This document shows positions 1 to 8,900 of a stretch of 13,312 nucleotides of DNA, in pieces; position 1 is the first letter of the stretch; each line of letters starts with the position of its first letter. Origin of the DNA: an uncultured Sinobacteraceae bacterium (GTDB taxonomy: Bacteria; Pseudomonadota; Gammaproteobacteria; Steroidobacterales; Steroidobacteraceae); assembly GCA_937902995.1 (NCBI GenBank), contig CALEKY010000145.1:1-13312 (forward strand), in the 5' to 3' direction. Below the pieces are notes generated by a model. It saw nothing but the letters and a program-made list of their open reading frames with translations. It was not told the origin of the DNA and searched no databases. The position numbers and the translations under genes are program-made.

Positions 1-45
1 CCCCGATGAGCAGACTCTACTTCATTCCGGGACTAATCTGGGGGA

Positions 46-354
46 GCAGACCAACGGCGGTTGAGTAACGGCGCTTATGGCGTCCAGGATCTGGTATCGG
101 ACCTGATGAAGAAATACGGCAAGGACAAGCCGTTCAATGATGATGATCTATTCGACGACATATATGAAATCACCGGTTATCCGGAAGTAAGAGCCTTCAT
201 TGAACGGCATGTTGAAGGGACACACGAGCTGCCGCTGAGAGAGAAGCTGCAGCAAGTAGGTTTAAGCCTCGACATGGAGACTGGAAGAGTATCGGAAACG
301 GAACCGACGTCAGAAGCGCAAAGGCGGCTGCGCAAGCATTGGATCAATCACTGA
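46..354 (+). pseudogene. 3' fragment of an M61-family (glycyl aminopeptidase-like) peptidase
   Basis: The reading frame encodes about 100 residues resembling the C-terminal end of M61-family peptidases: QRRLSNGAYG, then DLMKKYGKDKPF, then YPEVRAFIERHVEGTHELPL, ending in a LQQVGL-like segment. Full M61 enzymes are about 600 residues and carry an HExxH zinc site, which is absent here. In-frame stops occur upstream (TAA at 34-36, TGA at 7-9), so the missing N-terminus is not simply cut by the window edge unless a frameshift lies nearby. A TTG at 61 could start a 97-residue product, but no ribosome binding site supports it. I read this as a decayed gene end. The family call rests on remembered C-terminal patterns and is moderate. 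Confidence 0.5.
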
Positions 355-590
355 GTATTGTTCAAGCGGGTTGAGCTCGACGTACGCCGGGCTGCACGGC
401 GCGCATTGGACGCATTGGGACAGGCTGAGGGCCTCACGGACGAGCGACGAGGCAGGCCCCTTCCTTGGGGGCCGCCGCACGCATGGATGTCCTCACTTTG
501 GGTGAATGTACAGGGAGGACGTAGACAGCGCCTAACGTCTCCATGGGATGAGTTCCCCAGCGCTAGTGGGTATCCCGCGTCGAGGCGCGC

Positions 591-1007
591 TCAGTCGGCC
601 ACGAGCATTGATGCGGGTGCGCCACGATCCATCACGAAGAACACCAGGAACTTCGCGCGCTCCGTGTCACTGGCATTGCGCGAGACCGTGTGAATGTCGG
701 CCGGTGACTCGTAGAAGGTCTCGCCGGCACTCAGGCGCGTCTCGTTCCCGCCCTTCACCTGCATGACGATCGTGCCTTCCAGGACATACACGAACGTATG
801 CGCCTGATGCTTGTGGGGAGGCGAGGCGCCGCCGGGCGCATACTCGACCGTCAGCATCGTGACCTCCTTGTTCGGCAGCTCCGGCAACGTACGCGTGAGA
901 AGCGGCTCCACGACGGCGCTGGAAGCCGCATTACCTCGATCCGCGCTCGAGCTCGCAGCGGCGAGTAGCGAGCCGATCGCGATGAGCAGTATCTTCGAGT
1001 CCCTCAT
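591..1007 (-). CDS. Cupin-domain protein with N-terminal signal peptide
   Basis: A 138-residue protein. Residues 1-22 form a signal-peptide-like segment (MRDSK, then a hydrophobic ILLIAIGSLLAAA stretch), suggesting export to the periplasm. A single cupin barrel follows. Motif 1 is G60 ... H65-K-H67 ... E77-G78, and motif 2 is G95 ... P102 ... H106 ... N111, so the metal-binding His/His/Glu/His set is visible. The start at 1007 is chosen because GGAGG lies 5 bases upstream of the ATG; an extension to 1124 would run into the upstream gene. It is the last gene of the sigma/AhpD-like cluster and starts 28 bases after the preceding stop, so it is probably co-transcribed. The substrate cannot be told; ECF41-linked clusters often encode small oxidoreductases or decarboxylase-like proteins. 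Confidence 0.85.
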   Translation of the reverse strand: MRDSKILLIAIGSLLAAASSSADRGNAASSAVVEPLLTRTLPELPNKEVTMLTVEYAPGGASPPHKHQAHTFVYVLEGTIVMQVKGGNETRLSAGETFYESPADIHTVSRNASDTERAKFLVFFVMDRGAPASMLVAD

Positions 1008-1035
1008 GTGCACCTCCATGCGGCCTGCACAATTA

Positions 1036-1506
1036 TCAGGCGCTTGTCGACAACGACCCCGGCCGGTAATCGCCGGCGGGTTTGGCGAATGCGATCGAGA
1101 GCCGGTTCCAGCCATTGATCTCAACGATGCACAAGGTCAGGACGACGAGCTCCTCCTCGCTGAAGAACCGACGTGCGCGCTCGTACACCTCATCAGGCAC
1201 CTGCTGGCGCTCGAGCCGTGTGACAGCTTCCGCCCACTCGAGTGCTGCACGCTCACGGTCCGAGTACACCGTCGCTTCGCGCCACGCGGCCAGCAAGTAA
1301 AGACGCTGCTCCGTCTCTCCCGCGAGGCGGGCATCCTTCGTATGCATGTCGATGCAGAAACCGCAACCATTGATCTGCGACACGCGCACCTTGATGAGGT
1401 GCAAGAGCGAATGATCGAGCTTGGCGCGCACAGTCGCGCTCAGATTGAGCATTGCGCTGAACGCTTCGCGATGGCGAACGGGATCGAGCTGAATTCGTGC
1501 AGTCAT
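1036..1506 (-). CDS. AhpD-like / carboxymuconolactone decarboxylase family protein
   Basis: A 156-residue cytoplasmic protein of the AhpD/CMD fold. The signature is INGCGFCIDMH: C48 and C51 form the CxxC pair and H55 follows, as in alkylhydroperoxidase AhpD core proteins that use a redox disulfide relay. NGWNR at about 131-135 is the usual second conserved patch. The start at 1506 has GGAGG 5 bases upstream. ECF41 sigma factors are typically encoded beside such carboxymuconolactone decarboxylase, oxidoreductase or epimerase (COE) genes, and the gene here has its own ECF41-type promoter at 1558-1584, inside the 3' end of the sigma gene. Function is inferred as peroxide or thiol-linked redox defence; the physiological substrate is unknown. 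Confidence 0.9.
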   Translation of the reverse strand: MTARIQLDPVRHREAFSAMLNLSATVRAKLDHSLLHLIKVRVSQINGCGFCIDMHTKDARLAGETEQRLYLLAAWREATVYSDRERAALEWAEAVTRLERQQVPDEVYERARRFFSEEELVVLTLCIVEINGWNRLSIAFAKPAGDYRPGSLSTSA

Positions 1507-1547
1507 GCGGTCCTCCAGAAGAGACGATGGCCGCGAATGCGGCGGTT

Positions 1548-2454
1548 TCATCTGGAAGACGCAGCACCCTGCGATTCTGTGACAAGACCAGCGAACGAGC
1601 GCAGCTTGTCGGGGTTCGCGATCGTATAGAACGCATAGATGCGCTCGCCATCCGTCTCGATCGTGGCGACAGAGTGCAGCTGTCCGTTGTAGAAGGACGC
1701 GATGGCTGGCTCACCGTTGACGCGCACGATTTTGCGCTCTGCACGAAGCTGCGCGCGTCGCCGTGCGACGGCGTACCACAGCCACGCGATACGCTCGGCG
1801 CCGATGAGCGGACGATGAACCGCAACCGCCTTGCCGCCGCCATCGGAGATCATGACCGCATCCTGCGAGAACAGCTGGATCAGCTCTTCACGATCGCCAC
1901 GATTCGCGGCGGCGATGAATCGTTCGAGCATGCGCGTACGCGTCGCGTCGTCCACCCAGTAGCGGCGCTTTCGAGCCGTGAGCTTCTCGCGCGCGCGGTG
2001 GATGAGCTGCCGGCACGCCACCTGCGATTTGCCGAGCGATTCGGCGATATCGACATAGTCATCATCCAGAATGTCATGAAGCACGAACGCGGCGCGCTCC
2101 TCGGTAGAGAGCGCTTCGAGCAGGGTCAAGAACGCGATCGATACGCTCTCCTCTCGCTCGAGTGCGATCTCGGGCGATTCCATGTCGGGCTCGGACAGCG
2201 GTTCCGGCAGCCAGGGACCGAAATAGTGCGCTCGCTCGACCTGCGCCCGTCGTTAGACGATCGATCGCAAGGCGCGTGACTGTGGTCGTCAACCACGCCT
2301 CGGGCGATCTGACGCGCGCGATGTCCGAGCCCTGCCATTTGATCCATGCATCGTGCAGCACGTCCTCGGCGTCGGTGCGAGAACCGAGCATGCGATAGGC
2401 GATGCCCATCAGCCGTGGACGTAGGGACTGGAAAATGGCAGCGTTCTGGCTCAT
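1548..2454 (-). pseudogene. ECF41-family RNA polymerase sigma factor, frameshifted
   Basis: Two overlapping minus-strand frames join into one ECF41 sigma factor of about 300 residues. The first frame (start ATG 2454) holds the sigma-2 region: RPRLMGIAYRMLGS, then DAEDVLHDAWIKW, then AWLTTTVTRLAIDRLTT. The second frame resumes with HYFGPWLPEPL, sigma-4 (LSTEERAAFVL ... ACRQLIHRARE), and the fused SnoaL-like C-terminal domain. That domain shows the ECF41 signatures DGGGK and NPDKL. The frames switch at about 2246-2253, where a one-base loss next to a GGG run (2246-2248, read on the minus strand) explains the break; restoring it gives DRLTT-x-AQVERAHYFGPWLPEP, as in intact homologues. As written, the product would stop translating sensibly before sigma-4. 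It could be a true mutation or an assembly error. Confidence 0.85.
1558..1584 (-). promoter_or_regulatory. ECF41-type promoter for the AhpD-like/cupin genes
   Basis: Read on the minus strand, the site is TGTCACA (1584-1578), 16 bases, then CGTC (1561-1558). This is the TGTCACA / CGTC pattern known for ECF41 sigma factors. It sits inside the last codons of the sigma gene, about 50 bases upstream of the AhpD-like start, so transcription would begin near 1551. An identical element with identical spacing lies upstream of the sigma gene itself, which makes chance unlikely. Confidence 0.75.
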
Positions 2455-2574
2455 GGCGGTCTCGCTCTTACTGTGCGGCGCGCGTGCAATCTGCTGACAG
2501 TGCCGGCAGTTTCCCCGTCACTGCCAGCACTCAATCAGACACGCGGCCGCTGGAAAAGAGTGTCCAGAGCGTAA

Positions 2575-2601
2575 GACGCACGAGCCACGCGTTTTGTGAC
2601 A
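2575..2601 (-). promoter_or_regulatory. ECF41-type promoter upstream of the sigma gene
   Basis: On the minus strand the element is TGTCACA (2601-2595), 16 bases, CGTC (2578-2575). It matches the promoter pattern of ECF41 sigma factors and implies autoregulation. Predicted transcription starts near 2568, leaving a leader of about 114 bases before the sigma ATG at 2454. Spacing and both hexamers equal those of the element at 1558-1584. Confidence 0.75.
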
Positions 2602-2653
2602 AGGTGGTGCTCACGCGCTGAGAAGGGGAGCACTCGCCTTGGAGTGAGCTGTC

Positions 2654-2821
2654 TTACCTGGTTCCCATGTTCCAGGTCAGCTTGAGCCACGTCGTACGTC
2701 CAGGCTCATTGATGCGCACCGGATCTGCCGGATAGCCGAAATCGGCGGAGCCGGCGAGGTTCAAGTGTTCGGCGTAGGTACGGTCTAGGAGATTGTCGAT
2801 GCCGAACGCGATGCCGAGCCA
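2654..2821 (-). pseudogene. C-terminal remnant of a TonB-dependent outer-membrane receptor
   Basis: About 55 residues match the end of TonB-dependent receptors: LGIAFGIDNLLDRTYAEHLN is the typical penultimate strand motif (GxxNLxDxxYxEH). The last strand TTWLKLTWNM ends close to the stop codon at 2654-2656. Receptors of this kind have 600-800 residues with a plug and a 22-strand barrel. Here homology fades upstream of about 2821, and the codons before it look unrelated. The AEHLN ending is reminiscent of copper receptors of the OprC type, but that is only suggestive. No intact copy is in the window, so this is a dead fragment. Confidence 0.75.
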
Positions 2822-3111
2822 GAAGGGCATCGATACCATCCGCGGCTGCAACATGCATTCGCGAGAAGGAGCGTTCATGGCGTACCGCGCTCTCCTACGA
2901 ATTCGGACGGAGATGGCGCGGGTCCTGGTTATATTCTGCGGAATGCTGGGAGTCGATCCCAGCAGAGCTGCGAAAGTTTATGCCGTTGTGAGGCCGCGTC
3001 CATGATAAGCGCATCAACTACGCGCGCATCGTGTGCCCGACTCGCAATACCAATCCGCTCTTGCACACGCGCTATGCGCGGTGCTTAGCCTTCTGAATAT
3101 ATGAACGACGC
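2822..3111. other. Gap without a recognisable gene; contains a perfect hairpin
   Basis: No frame here resembles a known protein. The only structure seen is an 8-bp perfect inverted repeat, TGCTGGGA (2944-2951) and TCCCAGCA (2957-2964), with a 5-base loop. Neither strand has a T-run after it, so it is not a standard intrinsic terminator. It lies within sequence left over from the truncated receptor gene. Confidence 0.4.
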
Positions 3112-3366
3112 ATGACAGGCCAGCAATTGTCGATCTACATCAGTATCGCTTCCGTTGCTATCGCGGTTCTGTCTCTTGTACTGGCTTTTCATTCTTGGCG
3201 AGAGGCGAATCGCCCGTTGGTGTCAGCTCGAATCTCAGTGGCCGCCGGTGGCAATACTGCAACTGCGCTCAATATCGTGGTTGAAAATACGGGGAACCGG
3301 CCCGCAAGGAACATCCGCCTTTTAGGCCAAACCCATACACGGCGCACGCATCTGGAGATGACGTGA
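3112..3366 (+). CDS. Hypothetical small membrane-anchored protein, probably C-terminally truncated
   Basis: An 84-residue reading frame. Residues 8-27 form one hydrophobic membrane segment (ISIASVAIAVLSLVLAF), followed by a basic or polar stretch. A beta-rich region then carries NIVVENTGNRPARNIRL, a pattern seen in uncharacterised single-pass membrane proteins in which this fold usually continues for many more residues. After residue 71 the sequence turns into a low-complexity TRRTH tail and stops. I read that as truncation by frameshift or recombination. No convincing ribosome binding site precedes the ATG. Function unknown. Confidence 0.45.
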   Translation: MTGQQLSIYISIASVAIAVLSLVLAFHSWREANRPLVSARISVAAGGNTATALNIVVENTGNRPARNIRLLGQTHTRRTHLEMT

Positions 3367-3628
3367 TAGCAGAGCGTGTCCCAGATCCTAGCGTGCGTAG
3401 CTCATCGGTGAGCGATCGATTTATCAATGGCGCTCACCATAGGTCAGCACCACGTGCTCGGGTGCGCAAATTTTTCCGTGAATCGCGCAATATGCGGGGG
3501 TGTCCGGACGACACCACAATCGTATGCGCGAAGCTAGCGCGGCTTTATGTTATGTGTTTACCGCATGCTGGACACGTAGTCGCGCGGCAGCTGAACTGTG
3601 GCGTTAGCCATCGTGTGGTAATGCAACT
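3367..3628. repeat. Gap with a cluster of short inverted repeats
   Basis: No credible gene. Three dyads follow within about 110 bases. The first is GGTGAGCG (3407-3414) with CGCTCACC (3431-3438) around a 16-base loop. The second is AGCAC (3446-3450) with GTGCT (3454-3458). The third is GGTGTC (3499-3504) with GACACC (3510-3515). None is followed by a T-run. The final part, GCTGAAC ... GGCGTTAGCC (about 3590-3611), resembles the 3' half of an integron attC site, but no matching 5' half is seen. The mrr start lies at the right end of this stretch. Confidence 0.35.
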
Positions 3629-4531
3629 ATGACGATTCCAACGTTTCAGGAAATTACGCTGCCCCTCTTGAAGATTGCCGGAGATGGGAAGGTGCATATG
3701 CTCGCGGAAGTTCGCAAAGACTTGGCGAGGCATTTTGGGTTGTCTCCCGCTGAGGAAGAGGAACTTCTGCCCAGCGGGAGGCAGAGTCGCTTCGCTAACC
3801 GGGTTGCGTGGGCCAAGGTGTACCTGCAGCGGGGAGGCCTTCTTTCCTCGCCAGGCCGCGGCCAGTTTCAGATCACGGATCGAGGGCGAGAAGTTCTGGC
3901 AGATCCGCCGGCCAAAATAGACATCAAGTTCTTAGAGCGCTTTCCTGAGTTCCTTGAGTTTCGTTCCCGCGAACCGGAGTCAACCGCTCCGGCGACCGAG
4001 GTGCCCAATGCTACGACACCAGAGGAGGCGCTCGAGGCCGCGTACCTCAGCATTCGGGCGGGATTGGCGTCTGAGCTGCTGGGTCGCGTGCGGACTGTCA
4101 GCCCGCGCTTTTTCGAGCAACTTGTTGTCGAGTTGCTGCTGAAGATGGGTTACGGTGGTACAGGCGGCGTTAGCGAGGCGATCGGAAGATCGGGTGACGA
4201 AGGTATCGACGGCATAATCGCTGAGGATCGGCTAGGTTTAGAACTGGTTTATCTCCAAGCCAAGCGATGGGAAGGCACCGTGGGTCGACCGGAAGTTCAG
4301 AAGTTCGTCGGCGCGCTTCACGGAAAGCGGGCGCGAAAGGGGGTATTTATTACCACCGGAACCTTCTCTGCTGATGCGCGTGCCTACGTTCAAAACATCG
4401 ATCCGAAGGTGGCACTTATCGACGGTGCCCAGCTCGCACAGCTTATGATCGATTTCGACGTTGGCGTCTCACCCGACCGAACGTACCAAGTGAAGAAGAT
4501 CGACTCCGACTATTTCGAGGAAGACAGCTGA
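3629..4531 (+). CDS. mrr: Mrr-like type IV restriction endonuclease
   Basis: A 300-residue protein, close to the 304 residues of E. coli Mrr. Residues 1-95 form the N-terminal winged-helix domain (starting IPTFQEITLPLLKIAGDGKVH, with SRFANRVAWAKVYLQRGGLL around 53-72), thought to bind DNA. A linker rich in P, E and T (about 113-133) leads to the catalytic domain. Its PD-(D/E)xK-type active site reads GDEGIDG (D194) and LQAKRW (Q210, K212), followed by GVFITTG near 238-244. The family cleaves modified, usually methylated, DNA and so acts as defence against foreign or wrongly methylated DNA. All key residues are present, so the gene looks intact. It stands alone, 412 bases before cas1 on the same strand, which makes a small defence island. 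No strong ribosome binding site precedes the ATG. Confidence 0.9.
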   Translation: MTIPTFQEITLPLLKIAGDGKVHMLAEVRKDLARHFGLSPAEEEELLPSGRQSRFANRVAWAKVYLQRGGLLSSPGRGQFQITDRGREVLADPPAKIDIKFLERFPEFLEFRSREPESTAPATEVPNATTPEEALEAAYLSIRAGLASELLGRVRTVSPRFFEQLVVELLLKMGYGGTGGVSEAIGRSGDEGIDGIIAEDRLGLELVYLQAKRWEGTVGRPEVQKFVGALHGKRARKGVFITTGTFSADARAYVQNIDPKVALIDGAQLAQLMIDFDVGVSPDRTYQVKKIDSDYFEEDS

Positions 4532-4943
4532 CCTGCGCATCGACAACGACGACCTTCGTCTGCTGTTTGGGCCCGGTCATGCGTGCTGCTAGATTGTAGG
4601 CATGGCGCACCGGATCCGTTGATCGAAAAGGCAGACACGCTTTAGAACATGCGTATACTCAAGTCAGTACCTTTTGTTGGTCGAGGGACGGATGTGGCCG
4701 CCGAAGGGGCGATGAAACCGATCGATCCGTTGCAAGCATTGCGCGTGGGTGAGAACTCTGATACTCGTTCCCCAGCACTTGGGTGATCGGGCGTGGACTA
4801 CTCCACCTTGGTACACGTCCGGCCCGCAAGTCGCGGGGATTGCCGATGAGATAATCGATTAGGCGTCTTGCGACGCTGGCTGGTTCGATAGTCGGTATAC
4901 ATAAGCAAGAGGAAATCTTGCAGACCCGTGCTGAGACTATTCC
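4532..4943. other. Intergenic region between mrr and cas1
   Basis: 412 bases without a supportable gene; the longer minus-strand frames have no recognisable pattern. It must carry the promoter of the cas operon. A TATACA hexamer at 4896-4901 could be a -10 box, but no good -35 lies 16-18 bases upstream. TTGCGA at 4868-4873 is 22 bases away, too far for a normal sigma-70 promoter. It overlaps a small hairpin, GCGTC (4863-4867) and GACGC (4872-4876). No CRISPR repeat or copy of the pseudo-spacer target was found here. Confidence 0.4.
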
Positions 4944-5921
4944 ATGGATGATCTTTCCCCGTCGGATCTGAAATCGATCCTGCATTCAAAAAGGGCGAAC
5001 ATCTATTACTTGGAGCATTGCCGTGTTCTAGTGAACGGTGGGCGGGTCGAGTTCGTAACAGAAGAGGGGAAACGATCCCTCTACTGGAATATTCCGATCG
5101 CAAATACGACAACTGTCTTGTTGGGTACGGGAACGTCAGTTACCCAAGCCGCCATGCGGGAGCTGGCAAAGGCAGGTGTGCTCGTCGGTTTCTGTGGGGG
5201 CGGCGGTACCCCTCTCTTCAGCGCAAACGAAGTAGATTTCGAAGTTGCTTGGTTTTCTCCCCAGAGCGAATACCGGCCTACCGAGTATTTGCAGCTTTGG
5301 ATCCGGTTTTGGTTTGATGATGTGCAGCGGCTGGAAGCCGGACGAATGATTCAGCGCGCGAGGTTGAGTCAAATCCGAGAACAGTGGTTGCAAAACCGTG
5401 TCTTGAGGGACCTTGGGTTTCGTATCGACGAAAAGGTGCTCCAAGGGGTGCTCGAGCAAAGCCTCGGCGCGATTACCGCAGCACCGGACGTAACTCATCT
5501 TCTAACAGAAGAAGCTCGGCTCACGAAGAAGCTGTTTAAGATTGCCGCAGATGTCACCAATTACGGCGAGTTCACACGAAGTCTGCGTGGAACCGGTGCC
5601 GACCCCGCAAATCGTTTCTTGGATCACGGAAACTACCTCGCATATGGACTTGGTGCCACAGCGACATGGGTGCTCGGCTTGCCACATGGCCTTGCTGTGC
5701 TTCATGGCAAGACAAGACGAGGAGGTCTCGTCTTCGATGCTGCGGACTTGATCAAGGATGCACTCGTTCTGCCACAAGCCTTCCTATCGGCAACCAAAGG
5801 AGATGACGAGCAGCAATTTCGGCAGGCCTGTATCGAGCAGTTCACGCGGTGCGAAGCGCTCGACTTCATGATCGATACGCTCAAGTCGATCGCGGGAACG
5901 CTGGGGAGAGCATCGCCGTGA
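4944..5921 (+). CDS. cas1: Type I-F CRISPR-associated endonuclease Cas1
   Basis: A 325-residue Cas1 of the I-F class, the integrase that inserts new spacers with Cas2 at the leader end. The N-terminus DDLSPSDLKSILHSKRANIYYLEHCRV and the loop GVLVGFCGGGGTPLF (about 78-92) are I-F signatures. The metal-binding catalytic residues fall at the same numbers as in the P. aeruginosa protein: E190 in LLTEE, H254 in AVLHGKTRRGG, D265 and D268 in LVFDAADLIKD. The start at 4944 is chosen because family members begin MDD/MND-FSPSDLK; the ribosome binding site is weak. The stop codon overlaps the cas2-3 start (GTGA), so the two are translationally coupled, consistent with the Cas1 and Cas2-3 complex of I-F systems. 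Confidence 0.97.
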   Translation: MDDLSPSDLKSILHSKRANIYYLEHCRVLVNGGRVEFVTEEGKRSLYWNIPIANTTTVLLGTGTSVTQAAMRELAKAGVLVGFCGGGGTPLFSANEVDFEVAWFSPQSEYRPTEYLQLWIRFWFDDVQRLEAGRMIQRARLSQIREQWLQNRVLRDLGFRIDEKVLQGVLEQSLGAITAAPDVTHLLTEEARLTKKLFKIAADVTNYGEFTRSLRGTGADPANRFLDHGNYLAYGLGATATWVLGLPHGLAVLHGKTRRGGLVFDAADLIKDALVLPQAFLSATKGDDEQQFRQACIEQFTRCEALDFMIDTLKSIAGTLGRASP

Positions 5922-8900
5922 ACGTGCTGCTGGTATCGCAATGCAGCAAACGAGCGCTTGCTGAAACCCGACGGATTCTCGATCAATTTGCCGAGCGCCG
6001 CGGCGAAAGGACATGGCAAACCACGATTACGGAGCAGGGACTCAACACGCTCCGACGGTTGCTCAAGAAAACCGCACGAAAGAACACAGCGGTTGCGTGC
6101 CACTGGATTCGCGGCCGCGATCATAGCGAACTGATCTGGATTGTGGGAGACGCCCGTAGATTCAACGCACATGGTGCCGTACCTACGAATACGACAACTC
6201 GAGATGTGCTGCGGCGGACGGCCGAGAATGACTGGCATCGCGTCGAGGACATTCGCTTGCTAGCCACGATGGCCTCACTCTTTCACGACATCGGTAAGGC
6301 AAACCGCGCTTTTCAAGCAAAACTCCGATCGCAATCCAACGGTGCTGATGCTTATCGACACGAGTGGGTGTCGTTACGGATCTTCGAAGCATTCGTCGGC
6401 GGAGACTCCGACGAGCGCTGGTTGCAGCGGCTCAATGATCCAGCGCAACTAAATGACGATAGTTGGTTCAATCGTATCGTGCGAGATGGCATCGCCCAGA
6501 AAGCGACGAGTCCGTTCGCAAGAGGAAAGCTTCCACCATTAGCGCAAGTCGTCGGTTGGTTGATCGTCAGTCATCATCGCTTGCCCTATCCAAGAAGCGG
6601 TGTCAAACGAGAGGCTTTCGACTATCTACCCGCGTGTATCGTTGCTGAATGGAGTGCTCCTCGCGAAGGAGCCAACGACGACGAAAAAACAGCATGCTGG
6701 ACATTCGATCGAGGTCTACCGTTTGCAAGCGCGGATTGGCGTCGACGAGTAAGCGAATGCGCAAAGTCGATCCTTGCGCGTCCGCAGCTCATTGTGCGCG
6801 CTGCGGAGTTTCTCAAGGATCCTTACGTGATGCACCTGTCGCGTTTGGTTCTCATGCTCGCGGATCACTACTATTCCAGCCAGGACAGTACCGCTCGCTA
6901 CGGCGACCCTGATTTTCCGCTCTACGCAAACACTGATCGAAAAACCGGCCGCTGCAAGCAAAGGCTCGACGAACATCTTATCGGTGTCGCATCGAATGCC
7001 CGGCGCTTGAGTCGCGTACTGCCTAGACTCGAGCGAGAGCTGCCAAGAATCGCTCGCCACCAAGGATTCAAGCGCCGTGCGACGCAAGACGAGTTTCGGT
7101 GGCAAGACAAAGCCTTCGATCTCGCTGTGAGCCTGCAGCGGCGCTCTGCAGAACAAGGATTCTTTGGCGTCAACATGGCCTCGACTGGCTGCGGAAAGAC
7201 CCTCGCGAACGGACGAATCATGTACGGGCTTTCCGATCCCCAGCGCGGTGCCAGATTTTCGATCGCGCTGGGTTTACGAACACTTACTCTGCAAACGGGG
7301 GACGCGTACCGAGAGCGCCTAGGTCTTGGGGATGACGACTTGGCAGTGCTCGTAGGCGGTGCGATCCGAGAGCTCATTGAAAGCACCAGATCGAGCGACT
7401 CGCTCGAGCGCTCCGGGAGCGAATCGGCCGCCGACTTACTGTTCGAAAATACCTACGTTCATTTTGAATCGTCGCTCGACGTCGGTCCGCTGCAGCGCTG
7501 GCTGTCAACGAGTCCCTCGGTGAACAAGCTCGTTAACGCGCCGGTGCTGGTGTGCACAATAGATCACTTAGTACCTGCAACGGAGGGCACGCGGGGAGGG
7601 CATCAGATCGCGCCGCTATTGCGGCTGCTGACGTCTGATCTTGTGCTCGATGAGGTTGACGATTTTGATCTAGACGATCTGCCGGCGCTTTCCAGGCTGG
7701 TGCATTGGGCCGGCGTTTTTGGAAGTCGAGTCTTGTTGTCCTCGGCGACGCTATCGCCGGCCATCGTTCAGGGCTTGTTCGATGCCTATCGGGAGGGACG
7801 AATGATCTATCAGCGGCATCGAGGCGAACGGCCCGCGCTTTCGATCTGTTGTGCTTGGTTCGACGAGTTTTCCTGTGAAGCCGCGTGTCACGAAAGCCCA
7901 GAGACTTTCGCTCGCCAACACCAATCGTTCGTCGAAAAAAGAATCGTCGCCCTTCGCCGTAAGATGCCCCGTCGGCGCGCAAAGATTGCACCGATAGAGC
8001 TTTCCGCCAAACAGCGTGAAGAACTCTATGCTCCCCTAGCGCGTTGGCTGTCCCATCGAATCGTCGAGCTTCACGATCGGCATCATGTTTCCGATGAGGT
8101 CACGAAGAAACGTACGAGCATCGGGCTTGTGAGGTTCGCAAATATCGATCCATTGATCGAGGTCGCGCGAGAAATTGCATTCCACGGCGCACCGACTTCG
8201 ACACGATTTCACGTGTGCGTCTATCACGCGCGCCATCCGCTTCTAATGCGTTCGAAGATCGAACAGCGACTCGACATGCTTCTTAGGCGTCATCCGCGAC
8301 CGTCTTCGACACGCGATCCATTTCTCGATCAATGGGAAGTCAGATTGGCGCTGGAAGGTGAGGAGGAGGACGATCAGATTTTCGTCGTGCTCGCATCGCC
8401 AGTAGCGGAAGTCGGACGAGACCACGACTACGACTGGGCGATCGTCGAGCCCTCATCGATGCGCTCGATCATTCAGCTCGCAGGTCGAGTACGTCGTCAT
8501 CGACCAGGTTTGGCCGGGGAGGCGAACATCTACTTGATGGATAGAAATCTAAGAGGTCTCGCGAACCAGGAGATCGCGTTCATACACCCGGGATTCGAGG
8601 CAAAGGATTATCGGCTCGAATCGCACGCGCTGGGCGAGATCCTGGAAGAGTCGCAGCTGGAGCCACTAGACTCGGTGCCGCGTATTGCTGAGCGTGAATC
8701 TTTGCAGCCGACGCGAAACCTTGCGGACTTGGAGCATCGACGTCTGCGCGCCTTAATGCTCGGGGAAGGCGAGCGTCTTTCGATCGATCTTTGGTGGAAG
8801 ACGCCGGTGCACCTGTCTTCAGCTTTGCAAGTGGCACAACAGTTCAGAAAGGGCCCGCCGACGGAGACCTTCGCGCTCCTACCGGACGATGACGCAAACG

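Noticed and set aside
455..473. GGCCCC/GGGGCC hairpin after the peptidase fragment as an intrinsic terminator.
   Set aside because: No T-run follows on either strand, so there is no support for termination.
811..2279. Long plus-strand frames opposite the cupin, AhpD-like and sigma genes.
   Set aside because: They mirror real minus-strand genes in GC-rich DNA; the proteins show no family signature.
2944..2964. Possible tRNA T-arm remnant (stem with GTCGA loop).
   Set aside because: The loop does not fit the TTCRANY pattern and no anticodon or acceptor stem can be folded around it.
3560..3612. Integron attC-like 3' half (GCTGAAC ... GGCGTTAGCC).
   Set aside because: The last bases do not fit GTTRRRY and no complementary 5' half (GGCTAAC ... 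GTTCAGC) is found upstream, nor is there a cassette structure or integrase.
4628..4650. GGCAG ... TTTAGAA segment upstream of cas1 as another degenerate repeat.
   Set aside because: Only isolated pieces match the I-F repeat, the hairpin cannot form, and no paired repeat or spacer is nearby.
4659..4985. Minus-strand open frame of about 108 codons before cas1.
   Set aside because: No recognisable motif or ribosome binding site, and it overlaps the start of cas1; it looks like a chance frame.
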